64,000 bases of DNA from Balneolaceae bacterium UBA3186. Its GTDB lineage: Bacteria > Bacteroidota > Rhodothermia > Balneolales > Balneolaceae. Below are positions 7,637-14,381 of the stretch, in pieces. Made by a program: the position numbers and the translations under genes. The notes under the pieces were generated by a model. That model made no database searches. It was not told the origin of the DNA and was given only the letters and a program-made list of their open reading frames with translations. Position 1 is the first letter of the stretch, and every line of letters starts with the position of its first letter. The stretch spans positions 372,928 through 436,927 of the forward strand of contig DEXK01000013.1 of the NCBI GenBank assembly GCA_002364085.1, written 5' to 3'.

Positions 7637-8053
7637 CTATTGTGCTCCGGTTACTTCTATTTCTAATTTCATTTCAGGTGAAACCAACTGATTTACACCA
7701 ATTGCAGATTGTGTTGGACGTATATTCGCCTCTTTTATCCAATTGGAATACACATCATAATTCCCTAAAAAACCTTCCATATCTGTAGTGTAAAAAATAA
7801 TATGAATGATATTTTTTCTCGTCATTCCTGCTTGTTTCAGTAAACTGTCAATTGAATGAAGGATCAACTCCATCTGCTTTCGTTGGTCGTTCGGATGTTT
7901 AACACTTACTCCAAGATCAGCAGTACTATCCGCTATAAGAGAAGTTTGACCCGAAAATTTAATTAATTCACTAAAGTCTGATATAACTTCAGCTTGGTTC
8001 ATGTCGAATCCAGCTCCCCAATCGTTGGCTGGGTTGATTGCTTGTCTTTTCAT
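7637..8053 (-). CDS. RidA (YjgF/YER057c/UK114) family protein
   Basis: A 138-residue RidA-fold protein: N-terminal strands around VISDFSELIKFSGQTS, the central LLKQAGMTRKNIIHIIFYTTDM, and C-terminal IRPTQSAIGVNQLVSPEMKLEIE. True RidA proteins are cytoplasmic trimers that hydrolyse reactive enamines/imines from PLP enzymes, using an arginine in an RS motif (R107 in E. coli). Here the aligned position reads TQS, so that arginine is replaced by glutamine and the classic deaminase reaction is doubtful; it may belong to one of the other Rid subgroups. It stands alone between repeat elements, with no PLP-enzyme partner nearby. Confidence 0.85.
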   Translation of the reverse strand: MKRQAINPANDWGAGFDMNQAEVISDFSELIKFSGQTSLIADSTADLGVSVKHPNDQRKQMELILHSIDSLLKQAGMTRKNIIHIIFYTTDMEGFLGNYDVYSNWIKEANIRPTQSAIGVNQLVSPEMKLEIEVTGAQ

Positions 8054-8057
8054 AATC

Positions 8058-8175
8058 TGATGTTTTATTCACATTAATCTTAAGTAAGAAGGATTAAAAT
8101 GAATAAAACCGAATTATTATCAAAGCAGAAAAATCATTTGATCTTGTTCTATAATGAATAAAATAGGGCTAAATA
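8058..8175. repeat. AT-rich element, copy C
   Basis: Third copy of the element seen at 7225 and 12459, with arms TGTTTTATTCA (8061-8071) and ATGAATAAAAC (8099-8109) and the following GAATTATTATCAAA segment. Unlike the other copies it does not continue into an aquaporin tail; a GTCATCCTGAAC repeat follows at 8177. It lies immediately upstream of the RidA-like gene, just as the other two copies lie upstream of other modules. Confidence 0.65.
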
Positions 8176-8235
8176 AGGTCATCCTGAACTTGTTTCAGGA
8201 TCTTTGTGGAGCTTAGTTTTCGGTAATTTGACCAA

Positions 8236-8272
8236 TATTCCTGCACAAACGTGACGCCCGCGCTAGATTAAG
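8236..8272. repeat. Short repeat R4, copy 2
   Basis: ATATTCCTGCACAAACGTGA then CGCCCGCGCTAGATTAAGG, matching 7583-7617. It is placed past the stop of the 8299-9753 gene, the same relative position as the other copy. Confidence 0.5.
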
Positions 8273-8298
8273 GTAACTTGGTAGAGGCATGTGCTATA

Positions 8299-9753
8299 TC
8301 ATTTGTTACCAGTTTTCATTTCACCTTTTACGCCTATTATTCGTCCATCGTTGGTAAATAGAGCACATGGATATTGCATTCCTGACAGTGTGCCGAATTC
8401 TGAATAGCTATAGTTCAATACCTTCTTTCCTTGCATTAAATAGAGCAAAACATTGTCGTCTGGCATCAAAAACCAAATTGAACTATTTCCATCTTCGTCA
8501 TGAATTTCAAAGAATATTGACTGTTCGGCAAAGTCTCTGTTAAATCTAAAATTACAGCCACAATATAATTTCTGTGAAGTTGCTTTAGCTTCATCTAGAT
8601 CAAAAGTTGGTTCGATATTACTCGTTTTATACCAGTCTAAACTTTTAACGTAAGCATCATGTCGAACCCATTCTTCTGGGTTCTTGTTATAAGAATCAAT
8701 GTTGTACTCGTTAACCCCTTTATTGTTGAAATAGTAGATGTCCAACTGGGATTGTGGATTCTTAATTAAAAAATCCTTTATAAACTCAATTGATTGTATC
8801 CGAGACAAAATTTCTTGATATTCTTTTTTCAATGAATCCCTTGAATAAATGGTTTCCCCTGTTTTGGAGGCGATAAAGTTCAAGTAAACATTAGAAAGCA
8901 TTTTATCATTCTTCAAGATGATTTTAAATGCCTTAGGTTCATCCCATATGTATCTTCCTCTTCCATATATTTCTTCAAATGAGACTAATTCGAAATCATC
9001 TTCAAGTTCATTGATCTCTTTTAGGTATGTATAAGCGGAAAGTTCATACAAGGTGGGCATATAGAAATCTACTATACTGTTAACCAGAGTTTTCAATAAT
9101 GGATTTCCTTCTAAAATTTCTTTCCCTCTTTTTTGTTTTAGAAGATCTCTAAGTTTGATTTCTATGTTACTATTATAAATAGTATCACCCTTGGAGTTTA
9201 TCCACGGCATCCAATATCCCCAAGCAAATTTTCTAGACTCCAATTTTGAGCTTGAAATGCCATCAGTAAAAACTTGAATATCATATTGCTCACGGTAGCT
9301 AATGTGCATTGTGTAGCAACAGCCAGAAGTCAACAGCTCCTTATGAGCTTTGACGTATTCTTCTATGTTGGTAAGCTTCTGATAAATGAAATCTTTCTGC
9401 TCTTTATTCCAAACGACTCGGCCCTTATCAGAATAGAGTTTCAACAACTCGTTTGGATTTTGTTTAATCCAAACTGTATCAATTCCGAAGTTGGAAAGGG
9501 AATAACTTTGTGTTTCTTGATTTTTCAATTCTTCAAGTAAATCAAGAACTTTAGATTTAGACACCTTTCTATCCTTCAGGTATATTTTTTCATTCTTTCG
9601 ATTAAGGGTTACTTTTTCGGAATCATAAAGATTATCCCCGCCATCGAAAGAGTTCACATAGATGTTTCTAATGATAACTATGCTATCTGGAAGTGTTTGA
9701 CCAGATATTTCAGTAGCTGTAAACAACGAAAGAAGAATTACTATTCTATACAT
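8299..9753 (-). CDS. Large secreted protein of unknown function
   Basis: A 484-residue protein with a short signal peptide (about 1-18, ending EISGQ). I recognise no family. Visible features are a Cys-Cys pair (SGCCYTMHISYREQYDIQV, about 143-161), a YCGCNFRFNRDF segment (about 395-406), and many aromatic and acidic residues, as in an exported globular protein. No membrane segment is seen after the signal. It is the third gene in the row of minus-strand accessory modules. It is preceded at 9770-9863 by a large 20-base-arm hairpin and followed by an R4 repeat. Low codon GC and isolation fit acquired DNA (inference). A defence or envelope-stress role is only a guess from position. Confidence 0.6.
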   Translation of the reverse strand: MYRIVILLSLFTATEISGQTLPDSIVIIRNIYVNSFDGGDNLYDSEKVTLNRKNEKIYLKDRKVSKSKVLDLLEELKNQETQSYSLSNFGIDTVWIKQNPNELLKLYSDKGRVVWNKEQKDFIYQKLTNIEEYVKAHKELLTSGCCYTMHISYREQYDIQVFTDGISSSKLESRKFAWGYWMPWINSKGDTIYNSNIEIKLRDLLKQKRGKEILEGNPLLKTLVNSIVDFYMPTLYELSAYTYLKEINELEDDFELVSFEEIYGRGRYIWDEPKAFKIILKNDKMLSNVYLNFIASKTGETIYSRDSLKKEYQEILSRIQSIEFIKDFLIKNPQSQLDIYYFNNKGVNEYNIDSYNKNPEEWVRHDAYVKSLDWYKTSNIEPTFDLDEAKATSQKLYCGCNFRFNRDFAEQSIFFEIHDEDGNSSIWFLMPDDNVLLYLMQGKKVLNYSYSEFGTLSGMQYPCALFTNDGRIIGVKGEMKTGNK

Positions 9754-9769
9754 GCTGGAAATTGCTAGT

Positions 9770-9863
9770 AACGTGGGTGGACTAAGTACAGTGGTTTTAC
9801 CATTGAATTTAGTCCAAGTTGGGATGAGTTGCTACGCAACTTTGTACTTAGTCCAGCCACGTT
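9770..9863. repeat. Large hairpin site H1
   Basis: Arms AACGTGGGTGGACTAAGTAC (9770-9789) and GTACTTAGTCCAGCCACGTT (9844-9863) pair over 20 bases with one mismatch. The 54-base loop contains a nested GTTGC/GCAAC hairpin (9828-9840). The arm ends are AAC and GTT, as in integron attC sites, though flanking bases do not fit the classical core. It lies directly upstream of the 8299-9753 gene. Confidence 0.8.
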
Positions 9864-9896
9864 GAAGAAGAAGAGCGGAGCGAATTCTTCTTCAAC
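9861..9896. repeat. Hairpin site H2 joining H1 and H3
   Basis: Perfect 12-base arms GTTGAAGAAGAA (9861-9872) and TTCTTCTTCAAC (9885-9896). Its GTT end is shared with the end of H1, and its CAAC end forms the left border of H3. The three hairpins therefore abut with no spacer. Confidence 0.8.
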
Positions 9897-9963
9897 GGTT
9901 AGTATAAGCGAAGTTGCTGACGATAGGAAGCAATTATCGCTTATACATTGTTGCCTGCCGTTT
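9893..9963. repeat. Hairpin boundary site H3 after HincII-type genes
   Basis: Outer AACGG (9894-9898) and CCGTT (9958-9962). Inner arms are GTATAAGCGAAGTTGCT (9902-9918) and AGCAATTATCGCTTATAC (9929-9946), with one bulge and one G.T pair. The right shoulder TATACATTGTTGCCTGCCG is shared with the site at 51694-51769. The endonuclease stop lies within the CCGTT border. The 11 bases TGTTGCCTGCC (9949-9959) recur inverted at 12406-12416, on the other side of the gene pair. Confidence 0.75.
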
Positions 9964-10735
9964 ATTCTTTTATATATTTCTCGAAAGGTTTAACAAATCG
10001 AACAATCATATCTTCCGCTCTTTGTTTAGCTTGTGCTACAAAATGCTTCAAATATTCTCTTGCCCACTGCTCCATATTTCCAGTGAAGGTCTGATCTAAA
10101 TCATCCACATTAAATTGAATTTGCATTGCCGCAGCCCAGTTAATGTATAGAGTTTCAGGTTTAGCTTTGAACAAGTTTACTGCATGTGCATTTTTACATA
10201 CAAGATTATCATTTTCCAATTCCCAATCAATACCAAAGTATTGTATAGTGAAGTTGTCAAACTCTTCATTATCAATCATTTTGGCGCAAGTTTGAGCTAA
10301 TTTATAAGCTGAAATAATATTTGGGGGTTGTGCTTTTTTACTAATATTTCTCGTTTTTATATCAATAATTTCGTAAAAATTATTGTCCACTACTAAAATA
10401 TCAGCAGTATCGTTTTGTTTTTCTTCAAAAGGATTGTCTATGCTCCATTTTGTTGTAGCAGATTTCCCCCTGCTCAAAAGAAACATTACTGTGGGGGAGT
10501 TAAATAGATTTAAGCGGTCTTCAAATGTAATAACCGATGGGTTTTTGCTAAATAAATCATTCAAATATTCATACTGTCTGAAAGTTCTTTTCGGAAAAAC
10601 TTTTTTCAGTTCTGAATAGACGTGTTTATCAAATGGTTCACCTGCTGCATGACCTGATAAAGTCCCTGAGATTGGTTTAGGAACAGAAGAACCAATTATA
10701 GTTTTCAATAAATTATCGTAGTTTACTATGCTCAT
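9962..10735 (-). CDS. Type II restriction endonuclease, HincII/HindII family
   Basis: A 257-residue homologue of R.HincII, an enzyme that cuts GTYRAC (Y = C/T, R = A/G). From memory of the HincII sequence, long stretches agree: SGTLSGHAAGEPF near 23-35, RQYEYLNDLF at 53-62, EEKQNDTADIL at 104-114, DIKTRNIS at 125-132, PNIISAYKLAQTCAKMID, and LYINWAAAMQIQF. The active site of the PD-(D/E)xK fold is present as D112, D125 and K127, each two residues earlier than in HincII (D114, D127, K129). The gene overlaps the methyltransferase stop by four bases (ATGA), so the enzyme is made after the protecting methylase. Specificity for GTYRAC is inferred from overall similarity. Confidence 0.93.
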   Translation of the reverse strand: MSIVNYDNLLKTIIGSSVPKPISGTLSGHAAGEPFDKHVYSELKKVFPKRTFRQYEYLNDLFSKNPSVITFEDRLNLFNSPTVMFLLSRGKSATTKWSIDNPFEEKQNDTADILVVDNNFYEIIDIKTRNISKKAQPPNIISAYKLAQTCAKMIDNEEFDNFTIQYFGIDWELENDNLVCKNAHAVNLFKAKPETLYINWAAAMQIQFNVDDLDQTFTGNMEQWAREYLKHFVAQAKQRAEDMIVRFVKPFEKYIKE

Positions 10736-12363
10736 TTTGTTAATAATAGTTTGTCAAATAGTTCATTTATTTTGTCCAAAATCAAATCTTCTTTTTCTGT
10801 AATATAAGTTTTTGTAAGAATTGTAATTTCATTGTGATATTGTACTTCTTTTTCATTGCTCCAATTAATTTCACGAAATGGAATACTTGAAATTGGCTTT
10901 TCAGAAAACTCTACAATATTTCCTTTTACAATACCCTTATTTTTAAGCCAAGTAAATATTCTATGATTGTTGAGGTATGACAAAATATAATAAAGACTTT
11001 CTTTTGTTGATTCCTTTTTGAAAATCGCTGTAACATCTTGAGTTGGGAAAATTCCAGCTTCAACATAAGTAAACCTGAAATAATCTTTGTTGGAAATTCT
11101 TTCCTTACAGGGGACAAATATTCTTGGTTTTTTAGAATTAAATAAGTTGAAATTTCGTAGAAAAACCCATTCCCAATAATTAATATCTCGATTGTACTGA
11201 TACCTTTTGTCCAGTTTTTCTTTTTGTAAAATTAGTTTGTTATAAAAATTAGGACACTTTTCTTTAAAGTCGGATTCAAGCTTTATATCATTTGTGAAGA
11301 TATACTTGGTAATATCATTATATATAAATGGCTCAAGGTTCTTTGCTTTAATTACTTTAATGGTTTTAGATTTTTCGTATTCTGTTAATTCTTGACCATT
11401 CAATTGAAAGGCTTTATCTAATCCACTAACCATTCCATTGCCAATGTCGCACTTATCACCAATAGTTGGAAATGTCGCATTTTTTGAAAGATTGAATAAA
11501 TCTTGACTAACTTCTATTTTAGTAGAACACGCTTTTTCAAAACTATTAATTAGTTCAATTTCATTTTGGTTTGTTAATAACCAACGTTTGTTTTTCACGA
11601 ATTGAGGAACACTAAATTTTTCTATATCGCTATTCTTTGTATGAATGTCTTTTAGCTCCAAAAGGATACTGTTATTTAATACCTTGTTTTTATAATACTT
11701 TGTAATACTAATTTCCTTTGGTTTGGTCTTAGATTTTATGTATTTAAAAACAACAACAGATACAGTAGCATTATTAAAAATAGGTGTTTCATTGAAATGG
11801 TATATTTCTTCAAAATATCCATTTTCAACCATATAATTCCTTAGAGAAATAGAATGAGTTGTGTTCATCCAGTATTCAGGACAAATAAATATTAACTGTC
11901 CATTATCGTTTAATATTTCAATAGATTTTAAAATAAATATATAGAGGTAATCACATAAGCTATTAAAATATTTATTCCAAAGTGTGTTACCAGATAACTC
12001 TTCTTTGAGTTCTGGTTCTAAATTTTTCCATCTTATATAAGGTGGGTTACCTATAATTAAGTCGAACTTCTCACTTACTTTTGCGGATACAAAACTCTCG
12101 TACCTAACAAAGTTATAATCACCACTAAGCTCTCTATCAATCTCATAGGCAATAATGTTTCTGTATCCTTTATTGTAAAGTATATCCAAAAATACACCTT
12201 GCCCTGATGACGGCTCTAAAATTTTTGAATCAGACGTTATATCGGCTAAACTAACCATAAAATCGGCTACAATTTTTGGAGTAAAATACTGCCCGTATTT
12301 ATTCTTGCCACTTTCCTCAACAAGTGAAATTTCTTTATTCTCTATTTCGTATTCTTTAATCAT
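10732..12363 (-). CDS. DNA adenine N6-methyltransferase of the HincII-type system
   Basis: A 543-residue gamma-type N6-adenine methyltransferase that should protect the GTYRAC sites cut by its partner. Motif X (NKYGQYFTP, 21-29), motif I for S-adenosylmethionine (ILEPSSGQGVFL, 48-59) and the catalytic NPPY (106-109) occur in the usual order. The C-terminal half (about 270-540) should carry target recognition (TRD; GDKCDIGNGMVSGLD and the WEWVFLRNFNLF region). It is the first gene of the pair, read leftwards, and overlaps the endonuclease gene by four bases. The gene is AT-rich and lysine-rich compared with its neighbours, suggesting transfer. No controller (C) protein gene is seen. Confidence 0.92.
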   Translation of the reverse strand: MIKEYEIENKEISLVEESGKNKYGQYFTPKIVADFMVSLADITSDSKILEPSSGQGVFLDILYNKGYRNIIAYEIDRELSGDYNFVRYESFVSAKVSEKFDLIIGNPPYIRWKNLEPELKEELSGNTLWNKYFNSLCDYLYIFILKSIEILNDNGQLIFICPEYWMNTTHSISLRNYMVENGYFEEIYHFNETPIFNNATVSVVVFKYIKSKTKPKEISITKYYKNKVLNNSILLELKDIHTKNSDIEKFSVPQFVKNKRWLLTNQNEIELINSFEKACSTKIEVSQDLFNLSKNATFPTIGDKCDIGNGMVSGLDKAFQLNGQELTEYEKSKTIKVIKAKNLEPFIYNDITKYIFTNDIKLESDFKEKCPNFYNKLILQKEKLDKRYQYNRDINYWEWVFLRNFNLFNSKKPRIFVPCKERISNKDYFRFTYVEAGIFPTQDVTAIFKKESTKESLYYILSYLNNHRIFTWLKNKGIVKGNIVEFSEKPISSIPFREINWSNEKEVQYHNEITILTKTYITEKEDLILDKINELFDKLLLTK

Positions 12364-12403
12364 TCTGCAATTTACAATTTTTGTTCGGGATTTTGTTCAT
12401 TTA

Positions 12404-12430
12404 ATGGCAGGCAACATAAGAATATGACGC
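12404..12430. repeat. Inverted half-site upstream of module 1
   Basis: ATGGCAGGCAACATAAGAATATG then ACGCATTG. The GGCAGGCAACA core (12406-12416) is the exact reverse complement of 9949-9959 in H3. The pattern GGC..CAAC..AT...ACGCATTG is shared with 54259-54285, upstream of the second restriction-modification-like gene. Confidence 0.65.
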
Positions 12431-12458
12431 ATTGTATTCATCATATCACAGTTTAATG

Positions 12459-12588
12459 TTTAAGTTTTATTCATCTTATTCTTAAATAAGTAGGAGTAAA
12501 ATGAATAAAAACGAATTATTATCAAAACATAGCTATCATTTTATTCTGATAGGATGACTAAAATGGGACTAAATAAAGATGAAAGGCT
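12459..12588. repeat. AT-rich element, copy D (source next to aquaporin)
   Basis: A 130-base non-coding element with arms GTTTTATTCAT (12464-12474) and ATGAATAAAA (12501-12510). It leads directly into the aquaporin stop codon. Copies are at 7225 (with the aquaporin tail) and 8058 (without it). As it adjoins the intact gene, this is presumably the parental copy. It might act as the operon terminator region or as an insertion target. Confidence 0.65.
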
Positions 12589-13230
12589 TTAGTCTTCTTC
12601 CCTCAACAAAAACCAAGTTCCGCTGGCAAGGAGAGCTCCAATAATTGGTGCGACGATATACATCCAAAGATGAGTAAGATTTCTCGAGACGATGGCAGGG
12701 GCGATGGAGCGGGCGGGATTCATGGAAGCGCCTGTGATCGGTCCCGCGAACATGGCTTCAAGTAAAACTACAAATCCCACAGCCAATCCGGTGAATTCAG
12801 TGACGGCTTTATTTTGACTTACAAACAAGATCACCACCATCAAAAAGTAGGTAAGAATGATTTCCAGAATAAAGGTTTGATGCCAGTCTCCGGCCGGGAG
12901 GGTAGCGCCTAATCCTTCGTGCTCCTGAAACAGAAAAGCTAAGATCACGGAAGCAAAAATGGCTCCGCCAACCTGAGCAATAATATATGGAGCAACCTGC
13001 TTTTCATTAAATCGATCGGTAACCGCAAAAGCTATGGAAACCGCAGGATTGATATGTGCTCCTGAAATTTTACCAAATGCGTAGATCATCGCTGTAACGA
13101 TCAATCCAAAGGTAATGGCTACTCCAACATGCGTTACCGTTCCTCCGGTTACATCATTGATCACAATGGCTCCGGTTCCGCAAAAAACTAAAGCAAACGT
13201 TCCGATGAATTCAGCAAAGTATTTTCTCAT
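12589..13230 (-). CDS. Aquaporin in arsenic operon (AqpS-like)
   Basis: A 213-residue MIP-family channel with six membrane helices and both signature loops: NPAVS at 61-65 and NPARS at 171-175. Downstream of an arsenate reductase in an arsR operon, such aquaglyceroporins let arsenite formed in the cell leave down its gradient, replacing ArsB/Acr3 pumps (known for AqpS of Sinorhizobium meliloti). Its ATG overlaps the arsC stop by four bases. Degenerate copies of its 3' end are found at 6340 and 7355, marking this end as a hot spot for insertions. General water or glycerol transport cannot be excluded from sequence alone. Confidence 0.88.
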   Translation of the reverse strand: MRKYFAEFIGTFALVFCGTGAIVINDVTGGTVTHVGVAITFGLIVTAMIYAFGKISGAHINPAVSIAFAVTDRFNEKQVAPYIIAQVGGAIFASVILAFLFQEHEGLGATLPAGDWHQTFILEIILTYFLMVVILFVSQNKAVTEFTGLAVGFVVLLEAMFAGPITGASMNPARSIAPAIVSRNLTHLWMYIVAPIIGALLASGTWFLLREED

Positions 13231-13871
13231 TTCAACACTACATTACTCATTACAAATAACATTTCAGTACCGATCTGTTTACAGCGTTCATCGTATTTTA
13301 CATCCTGAAGATCAGTTCCGTCAAAGGCTTTGGGATCATCGAAAGGAAGAGCCAGTCTGAAATCTGTTCCGGGTACAAAAGGGCATCCTTGATCCGCTTC
13401 AGAACACACCATAATGGCGGCGAATTCTTTAGTCGGATTCGGAGCTTCATCAAATCGGGTTGAAAAAGCTTTATATGCATCCATATCTTCTTTCCAGGAA
13501 ATTTGGTAAACAGGATTGGGGGCATCGGGATCTTCGGTTTCTATCTTAAATCCGGCTCTGCGTACCGCATTTACCGCATTGGGATGAAAAGCAGTAGCTT
13601 CGGTTCCTCCGGAAAAAGTTTCGATCTCAGGAAGTCCGTAATGATCAGCTCCAACCGCTAACCACAACTGCCCCAAATGACTTCTTCTGGAATTATGAGT
13701 GCAAATGATGATCGCTTTAGGAGTTTGATTCGAATTCCATTTTCCCGAAAGATATTCACTCAAAGAACGCAGTTTGTCTTTTCGATCTTCGGGGATGGAA
13801 TCAAAATTCTGTTCCAGTTCTTTGGTGTAGCTCAATAGCTCATCAAAAAGGGGAGATACAGTTGTGGTCAT
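13227..13871 (-). CDS. arsC: Arsenate reductase-like low-molecular-weight phosphatase
   Basis: A 214-residue cytoplasmic protein with a low-molecular-weight protein-tyrosine-phosphatase core. The phosphate loop is C57-THNSR-R63-S64 (Cx5RS), and VCSEADQGCPF (155-165) brings two further cysteines (C156, C163) that could form the redox cascade seen in thioredoxin-coupled arsenate reductases. An N-terminal helical extension of about 50 residues precedes the core, as in Bacteroidota homologues. It should reduce arsenate to arsenite for export by the overlapping aquaporin gene. It lies third in an arsR-led operon, which supports arsenate rather than phosphotyrosine as substrate. Confidence 0.87.
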   Translation of the reverse strand: MTTTVSPLFDELLSYTKELEQNFDSIPEDRKDKLRSLSEYLSGKWNSNQTPKAIIICTHNSRRSHLGQLWLAVGADHYGLPEIETFSGGTEATAFHPNAVNAVRRAGFKIETEDPDAPNPVYQISWKEDMDAYKAFSTRFDEAPNPTKEFAAIMVCSEADQGCPFVPGTDFRLALPFDDPKAFDGTDLQDVKYDERCKQIGTEMLFVMSNVVLK

Positions 13872-13889
13872 TTTCAGATCATTAATAGA

Positions 13890-14357
13890 TTAACAGCAAC
13901 CACTTCCCGGAGCACATGAGCCGGCGGTTTGTAACTCTGATAATTTCACTTTTGGTTTAGAAACCGGGATTCCACAATTATCTTTTGCAAGACAATCAGT
14001 AGCTTTGGTAGTAAGCAGAAAATTAGTTCCGTCAAAATCGAGACCGTATTTGCCAATGGTTTCGCCCTGATATTCTACTTCAATATCCAGATCAGGAAGT
14101 CCTAAGGTTTTTTCTGATAGCTCAATGATGTGCAACAGTTTTTCCGGATGGATGCGGTGATCGTAATCGTTTGCACTCCACAACTGGAAGTTGATCACTT
14201 CTTCATTTCTGAGTGTTCCACCGCAGTCGATGAAGTTCTTCGTGATCATACCGACTTCGGTCACGTGAAAATGTCTTGGCACTAACTCGCCATTCGGTAA
14301 TTGGAAGGCGATAGATTCCAGGTCGACAAGGGTACGTTTAATTTGAGATAATTTCAT
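13890..14357 (-). CDS. DUF6428-like arsenic-operon protein with Cys-rich tail
   Basis: A 155-residue protein that I associate with the DUF6428-type proteins found next to arsenic genes in Bacteroidota. No biochemical role is established to my knowledge. The body (about 1-125) has beta-rich stretches such as LVPRHFHVTEVGMITKNFID with two histidines, and IELSEKTLGLPDLDIEVEY. The end carries ATDCLAKDNCG and the terminal SCAPGSGCC, five cysteines within the last 35 residues. Such a tail could hold As(III), for instance as a chaperone between reductase and channel (inference). It sits between arsR and arsC with short gaps on both sides (18 and 24 bases). Confidence 0.7.
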   Translation of the reverse strand: MKLSQIKRTLVDLESIAFQLPNGELVPRHFHVTEVGMITKNFIDCGGTLRNEEVINFQLWSANDYDHRIHPEKLLHIIELSEKTLGLPDLDIEVEYQGETIGKYGLDFDGTNFLLTTKATDCLAKDNCGIPVSKPKVKLSELQTAGSCAPGSGCC

Positions 14358-14381
14358 GATTCTGTATTGATGATTTTAAAG

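Larger units (their letters stand above)
9893..12430. mobile_element. Putative hairpin-bounded restriction-modification module 1
   Basis: The HincII-type gene pair (9962-12363) is enclosed by H3 on the 3' side and the inverted half-site at 12406-12430 on the 5' side, leaving almost no spare DNA. The genes are visibly AT-richer than the arsenic operon beside them. The unit lies next to the aquaporin 3' end, which is duplicated further left. I infer a mobile cassette-like unit; no recombinase gene is present, so the moving machinery would have to act in trans. Confidence 0.55.

Noticed and set aside
9770..9963. Classical integron attC sites
   Set aside because: AAC and GTT ends and imperfect hairpins are present, but the RYYYAAC and GTTRRRY cores are not met and no integrase gene is in the window; described only as attC-like.
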